This document shows positions 33,249-44,254 of a DNA stretch of 64,000 nucleotides, one piece after another (within the stretch, counting starts at the first letter, position 1; each line of letters begins with the position of its first letter). Source of the DNA: Taxawa tesnikishii (nom. ined.) (lineage: Eukaryota > Ascomycota > Dothideomycetes > Dothideales); NCBI GenBank assembly GCA_030247885.1, contig JAPDRO010000019.1, positions 1 to 64,000 of the forward strand, given 5' to 3'. The notes below the pieces were generated by a model. It was not told where the DNA came from. It was given only the letters and a program-made list of their open reading frames with translations, and did no database searches. The translations under genes were made by a program, and so were the position numbers.

Positions 33249-34665
33249 ATGATTCCCGGAGTACGGACTACGGGTCCGACCCGCTACGCCCTCACCAGCG
33301 CCGTGCTCGTCTTCGCCATAGGAGCCGTGTTGCTGGTCCTGCACTTCGCCGACTTGTTGGGGCAGTACAGGACCTACGACTACGCGTTGGCGTTATGGCA
33401 TCAGAAGTGGAACGCGCCGGCGAGCTTGCCTGTCCATGGACTTAAAGAGACAGGGCTATCACGTACGGCTGACGCTGGCAATACAACCAGCGTGGCTGGG
33501 GACAAAGTGATAGTCATGGCCAAAGTCGCCGACGAGAACACGGATTGGGTGCGCGACTATCTTCCAGAGTGCGTTCTTGCCATCTTCTCCCCTTCCCTTT
33601 TTTCCACACCGAGCCCTCTCCCACTTCACACCGACACCTTTCGTGTCATCAACATCTTCCTTGGTTAGGATTCTGGCTCCCGCCGGTGTAGGCTTCGGTG
33701 AGCCTCGATCGGACCCTAGCACGGTCCCAAAGGAATACCCGACGGCATGGACAATCGATTGACGAGTTGACGGATTGATGGGGCGATTGGCGTCTTGACC
33801 GGTTCGTCTAACAACTCGCCAGCTGGCAGCGCGCCGTCTACACCGTGAACCCCAACACCTCGACACCCGCCTCCACGCTCGTGACGCCCGCCAACAAAGG
33901 CCACGAATCCATGGCGTATCTGACCTACATCGTCGAGAACTACTCCTCTCTCCCTTCCACCATCGCATTCCTGCATTCGCACCGGCGCGGCTTCCTGAAA
34001 GCCTGGCACACGGACACGCCATTGCACGATAACGTGTACGCGATGCGGAATCTGCAGCTTGGCTGGGTGCAGGAGAACGGATACGTGAACTTGCGATGCA
34101 AGTGGAACCCCGGTTGTTTGGAAGCGCACAGACGCGGGCAGAACATGAAGCACATCACGGCGGAGGTGTGGGAGACGATATTCAACAACACCTCGACCCC
34201 GCCGGTTTTGAGGGAAGAGTACGGTGCCGACGCCCTCCTTGAGAACGAAGAAGGAGGAAAAGGAGGAATAGCAGCAGCAGCAGCAGGTGAAGAGGACGAC
34301 TACGTCGCGGGCAGCATGGGCGGCTTGATAACCCAGTCTGACGGCACTCCGGGTTTTCTCATGCCTGCGAGAGTCGGAGTCGCGTGCTGCGCGCAGTTCG
34401 TCGTGAGCAGGGCACAAGTGCAGAAACGGCCCCTATCCGACTACGAGAGGTTTAGACAGTGGGTTATGGAGACGGAACTCGACGATGCGAAGAGCGGGCG
34501 CGTAATGGAATATCTGTGGCATATCATTTTCGGCATGGATGTCGTATAGTGAGTTTGGCTACTGTTTTTCGGACAAGGGGAGTGGGAAGAGGTTACTGAC
34601 CGTTGTTTTGCAGCTGTCCGGATGAAAAGACGTGTTACTGCAAGGTTTATGGTATCTGCGACTAG
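33249..34665 (+). CDS. DUF3431 family type II membrane protein
   Basis: Fungal protein of a family with no settled function (DUF3431). Three exons, 33249-33568, 33823-34548 and 34614-34665, with introns of 254 and 65 bp; 365 residues with no frame problems. A short cytosolic N-terminus leads into one membrane anchor (YALTSAVLVFAIGAVLLVL, residues about 13-37). The luminal domain holds KVIVMAKVADENTDWVRDYL joined across intron 1 to PDWQRAVYTVN, PANKGHESMAYLTYIVENY, IAFLHSHRRGFLKAWHTD, ENGYVNLRCKWNPGCLEAHR and ACCAQFVVSRAQVQKRPLSD, ending in CPDEKTCYCKVYGICD. The arrangement is like a Golgi glycosyltransferase, but I see no proof of enzyme activity. An insert of Gly/Ala runs (EEGGKGGIAAAAAGEEDD) interrupts the domain. 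Confidence 0.88.
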
Positions 34666-36464
34666 CGAACCATCACACATCCGCTCACTGTCTCGCGAAC
34701 GGACAGGTCAGCATCACTCGATATAACCCTGGAGAAGGTTCGTTCGAACTCGTTCCACAGAGGAGCGAAAAAGCACCTTCATCAAGGGCATTGTCGTGCC
34801 AAAGGAGGGTTTTTTGTTTTTTTTTTTTTGAGATCGAGGTCCTGCCGAGATGGGTGTTGGTTAAACGGAAAGAAGACCGAATGCTAATATTACTGCTCTG
34901 CTCTCCTTATCACGGCTGAGGGTATTGGAGAGCTGTCGACTGTACATACATTAGAGGAGATACCCACAGGTTATTGCGAATGTTTTTGTTTGTTTGATTT
35001 TTTTCTCTTATAGTGGCAGACAGACGCAATGCATGGTCATCATTCCGAAGGGCCACTTGGAAGAAGTATATACTCGTGTTGAGTGCTGCTTGGCACGACA
35101 CGCTACCGACACCGACCCTTTTGCTGAAACGCCCCCATCGCGTCTTTCGTATCCCCCTTGTCACTACAAGCATGAGTAGTCGAGCGCATCTTTGTATCTC
35201 CTACGTTTACACTGAAGTTCCATCCGTTCTGCGGCAATCACGTCCGCTGGGTTGTGTTCAGCCTTACACTCTCTTAATCCTCACTCCTTACTCTCTCACT
35301 CCTCACTCCATCGATGCAACCTCTAGCCGTCTTGATCTTGTATCTCGCGCGCGCACCCAGTTGCATGGACCCTATCACAGCGAACCACAAATCATCCTGC
35401 TCCCCTAGCTAACAACGTCTCTGTTCCAGCCGTCGCGGGTTGTAAAGGTGATTTCGACTCCACCTTAGCTTTTCGGACAACACTCTCTCTTCTCTCTCTC
35501 TCGTGTCCATCACGCCTCTCCCTCTTCGCTATTCCATTTCAGCCGAAGTTCATGCCGCAAGCTCAAATGCTAAAAAAAAAACCATGTGCGGAGAGATGGT
35601 CTCAGATGGAGCTGGATGTATTCGAGTCGGTACGCAGGGAACATCTATCGTTTGTGTTTTTCATCTCCCCTCCCCGGCCGTTCGTTTTCCTTCTGCACCT
35701 CCGTTTCCCCTGCCACTTCGCTTCCCTCATTGGCATCTGCAGTTCGGCCGTTCGAGACAAGGGTTCTCGAGATATCGTAGGAGCTCTGGAAAGGGTAGAA
35801 TTTCTTTCCCAGTCGCTTACAACTTGGGTGCAAGTGCCAGTTGATCTGTAATCGTCCTCGCCATCTTGCGCGGCGCTTGCGGCTTCTGCGCATTCGCCGG
35901 ATCGCACGAGACGCGTCGATGAACGGCAACAAGGGCGTCAAGGACGGTTCTGTCGCCCACTCGAGCTGGCGTGTATCTGAACGGGGTGTCCGGTGTGCGT
36001 GGGACAGAGCGTCTGCTCAATCTCTGGCGTTTTGTGAATCGCCATACGGATTGAGCGAGAGGTACTGCACTTTCAGGCTCAGCGACACAAACGACACCCG
36101 GGTCTAGCGCTTCGAAAATTTGTAGCTGAGATTGCCCAATCCCGATCACCTCGCGTGTCTTCTCCGGCGACCCTTTGGGCTTGGGCTCGTGTGCCTGTTC
36201 GGCGCAACCGCCTGCACTCGCGCAGTCGCCCAAGTCAGAAACTTACAGCGTTTCTTCCTGCTGTCGTTGGCATGAGCTCCGTAACAGTACTCCCTGTACA
36301 TGGGAAGCATCCCACTGTAGCTTACATACAATGCAGTGCCGTTGTTCATCTGATTTTCCTAAATCCATGCATATGTATGGTTTCCATGGCAAAAATGAAC
36401 AGCTAGCACAACAGAAAGCATCGATACCAACACCCACCCGTCCTCCAAGAAGCGATACACGCCA
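34666..36464. other. Intergenic, DUF3431 to P450
   Basis: About 1.8 kb between the 3' ends of two convergent genes. It contains a poly-T run (about 34809-34830), a CT microsatellite at about 35485-35506 and a short A run at 35571-35580. A minus-strand open frame at 35817-36233 (138 residues) has no family feature and I do not call it. A small undetected gene is possible. Confidence 0.45.
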
Positions 36465-38499
36465 TCACAAAAGCCGCTCCGCCGGCTCAACCTCTCTGAG
36501 TCTCACGAAGCATTGCTCAGGCGCGTGCGTGAGCTTGTCATACGCTCGGTAGCTGCTGAGATCGTCAGGCGTGCGCTGGAGCTCAAAGTTCCACAGGACC
36601 AGGGTCAGGAAGATGCGCATCTCCAGATACGCCAACTTCTTGCCTGCAAAGAAAACAAGAACGAGTTCGTGTCAGTACAACATACACATACATACACCCC
36701 CCTTGACCCGTCGGGTTCTGCGCAAAAACGTACCGAAACAGCCGCGAGGGCCTAAGCCGAACGGGAATGTCGGACCCGCCTTGGGATCGAACTCGAGCTC
36801 ACCCAACTTCTCGTCGCTCTTGAGCCAGCGGTCCGGCTCGAACATGGTGGTCGATTGGGAATCCCATTCGCCAGCCTGGCCGCCCTTCACCCGTGCCGCC
36901 CGACTGCTTGGACTGCGTTTCTCTTCATCGATCTCAACCGGCAGGTGAGGGGTCACAAAGCCGGGACCGTTGGACATGCAAAGGACGTCGATACCCTTCG
37001 GTATATGGTAGCCGAGGACAGTAGTGTCTTGAGTCGCGATACGGAAGAGCCCGGCCGCAGTACCGCTGCAGCGGAGCATCTCTTCGATGACAGCGTCCAG
37101 GTACGGAACGCGAAAGGTCGCAATCTCCTGAGCTGTAGGGTTCCTCTCTTCCGAGACCGCCGCCCTGAACGAAGTGTATAGCGTCTGTCGCAACTTCCGC
37201 TGCACGTCTTGGTGATCGGAGAGGTTCTTGAGACCCCATGCGAGGGTAGTCGATGTGGTATCGTGACCGGCGATGAGAAATCCAAGAAGTTCGTCCTTCG
37301 CGGCAGGAGTATCATATCTACGGGCACGTCAGTCATGCGGCCGCGCCAGTTCTGGTCGAAAAATCTTACTCTGGCTTCCTGCCTTCCTTCTCAGCCATGG
37401 TCAGTTCCCGACGGATGAGATGACCGAGCGCAGAGTTCTCCCTGAAGGCTTTCGGATTCTCATGGAATCTTCGCAGCGTCTCTTGCATCAGCTTGTTGAT
37501 GGCCTCGTCTTTGTACGCTTTGGCGGTCCTGTAGGATTTCGTCTGCCGCACCATCCAATGGGACAGCCTCGGAAAAGGTGATTTCATCGTGACCTCCATG
37601 CTATCTGTCAAAGTCTATCCCATACTACTGTCAGCCTCAAAGCCTCCAGCCTGGGGCGAACAGGCAAACAGCTAGATGGACAGACTACATACCAGAATCG
37701 CATTGAAGACTGCCGGCGTTGGGGCCTTCGGAAGCTCTACTGGCGAGTCTTTGTTTACAGGTAGATCGACTCCAGTATCGGGTAAAGAGGCCAAGCATCC
37801 TGTCTGAGACTTTGTGGTCCCCACATCGGAGCCGAACGCAGTAGCCCAAATTGCATCCAGCGCGGCGTGATGGATATCTTTAAACACCGAGAAAGGGTGG
37901 CCTTTGGCGAGCTTTGCTTTTAGGGACCACAGTTGCAGGACATCGGACGTCATAGTATGGAGTTGGGGTGCGGCGACCTGCATTGCCATCAAAGTAAGCG
38001 TCGGTCAAGCATCTTTAGCAACGGAGGAGATCTTCACCTCGTTCAGGAACGCCGGCGACATCGTGTCCGCGAGAAGTTTCCGCTGATGCCTCCACTTCTC
38101 ATTAGACGGCATGTGGACGAGGTGGTAGGGCAGCACGCCTGCGAGTATGTCACCAAACATCGCGCTCCTGTCGAACTCCTTCGTTCTTCGTACCGCGATA
38201 TCATAGCTTTCTCTGTAGTCGGAGATGAGAACGAACGGTTTGCCGAACGGACGCAGGAATAGCTGGATGATGGGCGAATTTAGCTCATAACACTGAGCAG
38301 TCATCCAGGAAAAGGCTTCCCCGGTATCTTTTGCATGTTTCAGTTGCCCTGGAAGATCTCCAAAAATGCTCTTTGCGGAGCGTTTATGATAGGGGATTCC
38401 GGGAATGGGAGAAGGAAGCGCAACGCGATAGAGCACATAGACAAAGGCGAGTACTCCACCGACCAAAAACGCTGGGGATAGTGGTGTGAAGGAATCCAT
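36465..38499 (-). CDS. Cytochrome P450 monooxygenase
   Basis: Membrane-anchored microsomal P450 of unknown substrate. Five exons on the minus strand: 38499-38038, 37977-37693, 37614-37370, 37317-36734, 36643-36465; introns 52-90 bp; 584 residues with no frame problem. N-terminal anchor PAFLVGGVLAFVYVLYRV, then a Pro-rich hinge (PSPIPGIPY). I-helix oxygen-binding motif AGHDTTSTTLAWG, ExxR in EEMLRCSG, PERF-like FEPDRWL, and heme loop FPFGLGPRGCFG with its Cys at the end of exon 4, followed by KKLAYLEMRIFLTL. An insertion near the PERF region (SPSSRAARVKGGQAGEWDSQ) is longer than usual. No tailoring or backbone biosynthesis gene lies beside it, so its pathway cannot be inferred. Confidence 0.93.
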
Positions 38500-39185
38500 G
38501 GGTCACTTCTTTTGATAAGGATACAAGGAGAGTGCTGTACGTAATGAGGAAACGTTCTCTACCCCATGGACCGCAATGCTGGCCCAGTCGACTATATAAT
38601 AGCATCTTACCATCCGTCGTGAGGGAGATGCATGGAAGCAGGAGGCCTTATTCTCATCATTGCCCTCAGAAGGGCTCATGGGATGAGAGGGTAGAAGGGA
38701 AGGATCAATCGAACCCTTTGCTGGTTTCAGAAAGCCGGCAGTCTTCAATCGAGTGTATTGCAGGATTCGGGTGGCCTAAAACAGATCGGTCTTGGCGAGG
38801 GTTCAATGAAGGATCTCCAAGATTTTCGCCGGCCTTGGATACACCGGCAATGCACGGATTCTGACATATGGTAAGCCCTAAGATTCTGTCCAAGAGATGC
38901 AATAGGTTTCAAGCGTCATACGTAAGACCAATTTCGCTTGTAGCGACTGGGCAAACAAGATGCCCCAGACGAACTCGCATCCCGAACATTCTACGATGTC
39001 AAGGTGTCGGATAGCCATTCAAGACAAAACCTAAGAACCGCATAAACAGAAATACCTGTTCGTTGAATGAGACTTGTTTTAGTCCGAACTTTGAGCATAT
39101 TCACTTGGCACAGTATCTCACGGCGTCGCAAAGGCCATTATTGAGGCCGGAATCAGGACAACGCTGCAAGCAACGGCATCCTTAA
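38500..39185. other. Intergenic, P450 to MFS
   Basis: About 690 bp, P450 promoter on the left and 3' region of the MFS gene on the right. No gene or notable repeat seen. Confidence 0.5.
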
Positions 39186-40982
39186 TTAAGCATCGTCAGA
39201 CGGCTCGGGGACATCGGAATGCGTGTCTAGCCTTCGGGAGCCCTGCGGAGCAAAACGTGAAAGGAGCAGAATGCAAAACCCAAGCAATGCAATCGCCTAA
39301 AAGTGTTAGGGTCAGCAAGCGCACGTACTTTAGCCGTTCCGGGAGCTGGGTCGCAAGGGAAGCATACCGCATTGCAGGTGAACACCAAATACGTCTTCCC
39401 AACACTGGCAAACGCAGCGAACACTAAGCCAAAAACGAACGCTGCACCAACAGATCAGTTTACATGGTAGAATCTGGTAAGCCTGGTTTTACTTACTAGT
39501 CGAAAGTCGAGCAATCATCTCCACTAATGCAATCCCACTGAGCGCATCTGTCCTTTCACTCGGTGTGCACATTTGCAAGATGGTTCCCTTTGCTGCAGAT
39601 GCCGTACCAGCGCCCAGCGGCAGCAAGGCGCTCACTAGATACATCTGCCAACCCGATGATACGAAGGTTGCGCAACCGGTAAGGATCCCGTCGATGAGCA
39701 AGCTGAAGCGCGTGAAATAAAGGTCGAAATCGAAGGTCTCCTGCTCTGGCCGGCTAGGAGGCGGGGCATCCTCTAGAGGTACTTCGGGGCCTTCTGCCAC
39801 AGATTCGGCGGGTGGGTCCAGAGGAGAGGCTGGTCGCGTCGCCGATTCAATCTCGCTAGGCTGTGACTGCTTGGGCTGGTTGCTCCGTTCGTAATAACGC
39901 CGTCCGCTGGAGATGATCCTCGGAAACACCAATGTCAAGAACACACCCCGGAGGAGCGAATGCATGGAAACCAAGTAGCTGTTCTCCGTGGTGCCAAAGT
40001 CGAACACATCTGTGGCGTACATCTGTAGAAGCGTCGGTATGTAACCCGTTGCCAGCACAGCCAAGAACACGCCAGCGGCAAGAAATAGCGCACCGTACTC
40101 CAGCTTCACGCGACCATCAGGCAGAACCCATTTCCGGGGTGCGAAAGTCTTAAGCGGTCCAAAGAAACGAGCCAGTCCTGCAGAGCCCTTCTTAGACGCC
40201 GTGCCCTCCTCTTCGCCCTTCTCTTCCGGCTCTATGCGAGGGAGACATAGCAAAACGTAGAGACACGACCCGAGAAACAAAGCCAGGGTGATACGGAACG
40301 GAGAAGCGATCCCAAAAGCATCGCTGAATAGACCACCCAGGAGGAACCCGACACTGCTTCCAAGCATGGAGCAACCGTTCAGCTTGCCCAGCGCGCCAGT
40401 CCGCTCCCTGTGCGGCGTAACCTCGGCGACGAAAGTGTTCAGCGCTAGCATGTATCCGACTGGCCCTCCGATGATGGTGATGAACTGCGAGCATTGGATG
40501 ATAATGATGCCCTTACCACTGCCGACTTCAACGCCAACGTTCTGGATAAGCAATCGCACGGCGGGCCAGAAGACCTGAATCAAGAGCGCAGACTTGACGC
40601 CGAAACGCTTGATAGTCCATCCCGTAAGGATGAGGTTTGCGACGCCAAAGAAAGTTGTGGAGCAACCCAGTAAAGAGACGGCTTTTGCTGTGCCGGCCGC
40701 AATCTCAGGGAGCGAGCACCGATCGGACTCGAGCTTGTTTGGTAGGGAGTGAGTCTCGTAGTAGGCAGAACATGTCATGAGACGGAAGAGGTAAAGGAGT
40801 GGCACCTGGGTGACGCCGAAAGACAGTGAGACCAGGAAGCCGCAGAGGAGGATTCTGTGGAGCGGAGAAAGACAGAAGGCCCGCTTGGAAGAGTTCTGAC
40901 GGTCTTTGCCCTTGGACACAAGCGGCGTTGTCTCTGTAGCCTCTCCGGTCGAGACATTATCGTCGTGATCCGCGCCCATCAT
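39186..40982 (-). CDS. MFS transporter, 12-helix, unknown substrate
   Basis: Three exons: 40982-39497, 39441-39368 and 39296-39186; introns 55 and 71 bp; 556 residues, no frame problem. A hydrophilic start (MMGADHDDNVSTGEATETTP) leads into helix 1 (RILLCGFLVSLSFGVTQVPL). A luminal loop with Cys residues (LESDRCSLPEIAAG) precedes WTIKRFGVKSALL (motif A-like). GPVGYMLALNTFVAEVTPHR and LGKLNGCSMLGSSVGFLLGG mark the N-half. A long acidic central/late loop (SNQPKQSQPSEIESATRPAS onward) precedes QMYLVSALLPLGAGTASAAK. The layout recalls the SLC46/folate-transporter-like branch of the MFS, but that is a weak resemblance. Located alone between a P450 and CCT7. Confidence 0.88.
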
Positions 40983-41814
40983 GTATAGCTTCTTTGAGGT
41001 GAAGTATTGTGTGAGTGTGGCGATTCTGAAGAAAGTGTGTTTTACGTTGTATACAAGCCCAAGCTCAAGTCCATAGGTACATACAAGCTATAGGCTAACG
41101 GAACCGAGGCCTTAACCAGGGCAGCGACAGAGATATATACAACGCGCGAAAAAGAAGGACGAAGAAATGTTGGGTCTCATTGCTGTTCCCTCGAATTGGG
41201 GCAATTGCGGTGTGTTGGCCTATCTGTACAAGTGACGAGGAGCGGAAAACTTGCCGGTCTCACGCAAGCGCTAGCCCGAACAGTTAGGTAGGTGTCGGCA
41301 AACTTCGGTAATACGCTATAACAATCGCCCGAGCCTCGCCAGAATACTCCTACAAAGAGCACTACATATCAATCAAAGACCTTGATGCTGCTTGGAGGAT
41401 GGCTCCTACTCGTTTGCACTCACACCGACTGAGGACGAGGAAATGTGAGAGGAACAATGAGACAACGAAAGAGCTAGTGCAGCCAAAGTAACAGATGGCC
41501 AATTCTGAACCTCTTGCAAGCGATGCGGCTATAGCTGCGTGTTGTGTAGTTGGTAAGCTATGAGAAAACTTCGCATCTCATAACGTTCAGCATAAATACA
41601 TAAAGGATGATGGAGAGCATAGGAAAGCTTGCAGCGAACCTATTCAGACGTATCGCTTCTAGCGCGCTGCATACCGAGCCGATGGCATATCATACGCCTC
41701 GTAGCGTGCATGCTATACATGATATTCATGATTCTGCACATAAGCCACCCTCGGGTGTGAAGCTTCTTTTACTTGTTTTCCTTTTTCTCGGTTTCCTTGC
41801 TAAGTCAGGCCAGC
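40983..41814. other. Intergenic, MFS to CCT7
   Basis: About 830 bp: promoter of the MFS gene, then 3' region of CCT7. Only short open frames, none convincing. Confidence 0.5.
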
Positions 41815-43688
41815 TTACCGCCTTGGCATACCGCGTCCCCTTCCCCTCATACCCATCGCCCTCTGCGCCGCACCAGGCGGCAGACCCCTGGCAGGCGCCT
41901 GCGGTTGCTGGCTCTCCTGGTTCTTGATGGTCTCGTCTACACTGAGGATCAAGCACGCGGCTTCGACAGCGGCCTGGATAGCGTTGACCTTGACCAGACT
42001 GGGTTCCCACACAAAAGCGGCCATGTTGTCCCGAACACCCTCGTTGTCAAAGTCCACCCCAGCCCAGGTATTCTCCTTGCGGTGCTCCACACGCAGTCGG
42101 TTCAGAATGTCGGTGGCATCGAAACCAGCGTTGTCGCAGAGTTGACGGGGAATCACTTCGAGCGCCTTGGCGAACGATTTGATGATCGCTTGTTGCTTGT
42201 GCGGTACGTTCTTATCCGCGAACGTGTGCAGGTATTTTGAGACTTCCATCTCCGTGGCACCGCCACCGGCGACGATGGTCCGATTCTTGATCGCGCGCTT
42301 CACGATCATGATGGCGTCGTGCAGGGAGCGCTCCACTTCGGCGATGAACTGCTCAGCGCCGCCACGGAGGACGAGCGTGCAGGTCTTGGCACCGGGGCAG
42401 CCGGAGAAGAAATTGAATCTCTCACCGCCGATCTGCTTCTCTTCAAATGTCGCGCAGGTGCCCAGGTGTGATTCTTGGATGTCAGAGCAGGTCGATTGGA
42501 TCGAGGCGCCTGTGGCTTGGCATACACGGTCTAGGTCGTCGGAGGAGACACGGCCTGCACAGAAGATGTCCCGGTCGGCGAAGTACCTGCGCGCGTCAGC
42601 AAAACAGAGTGAAAGAGTAGACGATCGCAAAGGAACGTACTGCGTGGCCAAATCACCAATAGGCAGTTTGCTGAGAACCACCTTGGCGCCGGTCTTGTAG
42701 ATGGCCTCGAGCTTGTTGTAGATGATCTGCCACTCAGCATCGACGATGGCTTGATACTCAGAAACCTGCTCAACCCGGACCTCCGCGTTGTCCTTCTCAC
42801 TCTTCAACTCGAGCTCCACATTCAAGCACACGATCTTGGGGTTCTTGAACGACTTGGGCTGCTGCTCGAAACCGGCGTAGGAGAAGGTCTTCTTGAAAGC
42901 GACACCGTTGACGAACAGAGAATCTTCCAGCGCGCCGCCTGTGATCTTCTTCATTCCAATGAGCTTCTCGTCCAGGTCGTTCTGGTCCAGGGAAAGAACG
43001 GCGTCCACGACCACTGCGAACCCTCATTAGCGTTGCTCTTGCCCCTACCATATCCTTCGCTGTCTTCCTTGCCCACTACACTAGATATACCACGTACTCT
43101 TTGTGAAGAAATCGGCATTGCGGTGGATGAGCTTGCTGTTCATAGCTGTTGCTGCCAGTTTCCTCAGTGTTTCCCTCTGGTTGCCTTCGCTTGTGCTGAC
43201 GGCAATCTCCTTGATCTTGTTCACGGCCATTTGGCAAGCTCGCCGCAATCCCTTAATGATGACCTGACTGCTCACTCCCTGCTCCACATGGTCTTTGATC
43301 TCCTTGAGAACCTCTCCTGCCAGAACCACGACCGACGTTGTTCCGTCTCCCACTTCGGCGTCTTGTGATCGTGCGATGTCTGTCAAAATGCGTGCAGCAG
43401 GGTGTACTATGTCCAGGAGCTGCGAAAGTGTTCAGTTTGCAGGCCGCTTGCAGCATCTGGGGCGGAAAAGCGCACCTTCATGACGGTCGCACCATCGTTT
43501 GTGATTGTTTGCTTGCCATTTTCGTCCACCAGCAGCAGGTCACCGCCATAAGGTCCTAACGTGCTCTTGATTGTGTTTTGTACAGCGAGACAGGCGTTGA
43601 TGTTGGAGACGATTTGACCGCGACCTTGAGACTGATCTGTTCCCTCCTTGAGGACAATAATAGTAGGAGTCTGGCCGCCGAACGACAT
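41815..43688 (-). CDS. CCT7: Chaperonin CCT subunit eta
   Basis: One of eight subunits of the cytosolic TRiC/CCT chaperonin ring, folding actin, tubulin and WD-repeat proteins with ATP. Exons 43688-43476, 43419-43098, 43013-42641 and 42586-41815; introns 54-84 bp; 559 residues, clean frame. Marks: [47 protein letters not shown] across intron 1, [15 protein letters not shown] (ATP site), [19 protein letters not shown] and [18 protein letters not shown]; the Gly/Arg-rich tail ends [13 protein letters not shown]. The eta-type start and tail make the subunit call firm. It would work with ARP4 and cytoskeletal clients only in the general sense that CCT folds actin-family proteins. Confidence 0.97.
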
Positions 43689-44254
43689 GGTGAGGGAGAG
43701 GTTGTGTGGGTATATGCGTTTGTCCTGAGCTGCCTACTGTACCTTCAAGCCTCTACAACTTTTCTGGATACGCGCGCCGACGTGTCTGCCGAGGATCTGC
43801 CGGCTCTTGCGCTCATTTCATCTCATGTCATCTCATCTCTCCTCTTCTTGCTTCCACCGCAACCACGCAACTTCCTTGCTGCATGTATTCCGTCTGTATT
43901 CGATGTTTCCATGCCAGACATCCGTGTCTTCTTACGGCTCACAAGTTGTCACATCACAGCCACGATTCTGATAGGTTAATATCGTCCATACGTTACCTCT
44001 CCGATCATGGACATCAAGTACCCAAAAAGCCGCTCATGAAAATGCTTCTGCAGGGAAAGACCGCTTGCTTTTACTTGAACAAGGTATCGGAATTCCTCTA
44101 GGATGCTTTGTTTGCCACCCGAGTTGTACTTGGACTCTACTTGAATTTCATTCAAAGTCTAGTCTGGTCTACTCTACTCGTACTCCACTTCCGCTTCACT
44201 CGAGCTTGATTCGTATTGTTCGCTCAAGCACTGTGGGAATTAGGATAGGTAGTG
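43689..44254. other. Intergenic, CCT7 promoter and APC2 3' end
   Basis: About 570 bp with CT-rich stretches near CCT7 and no supported gene. Confidence 0.5.

Noticed and set aside
34735-34760. tRNA-like GTTCGAAC word
   Set aside because: No matching acceptor stem or anticodon arm around it.
35817-36233. 138-residue minus-strand open frame
   Set aside because: No recognisable feature and overlapped by other frames; too weak to call.
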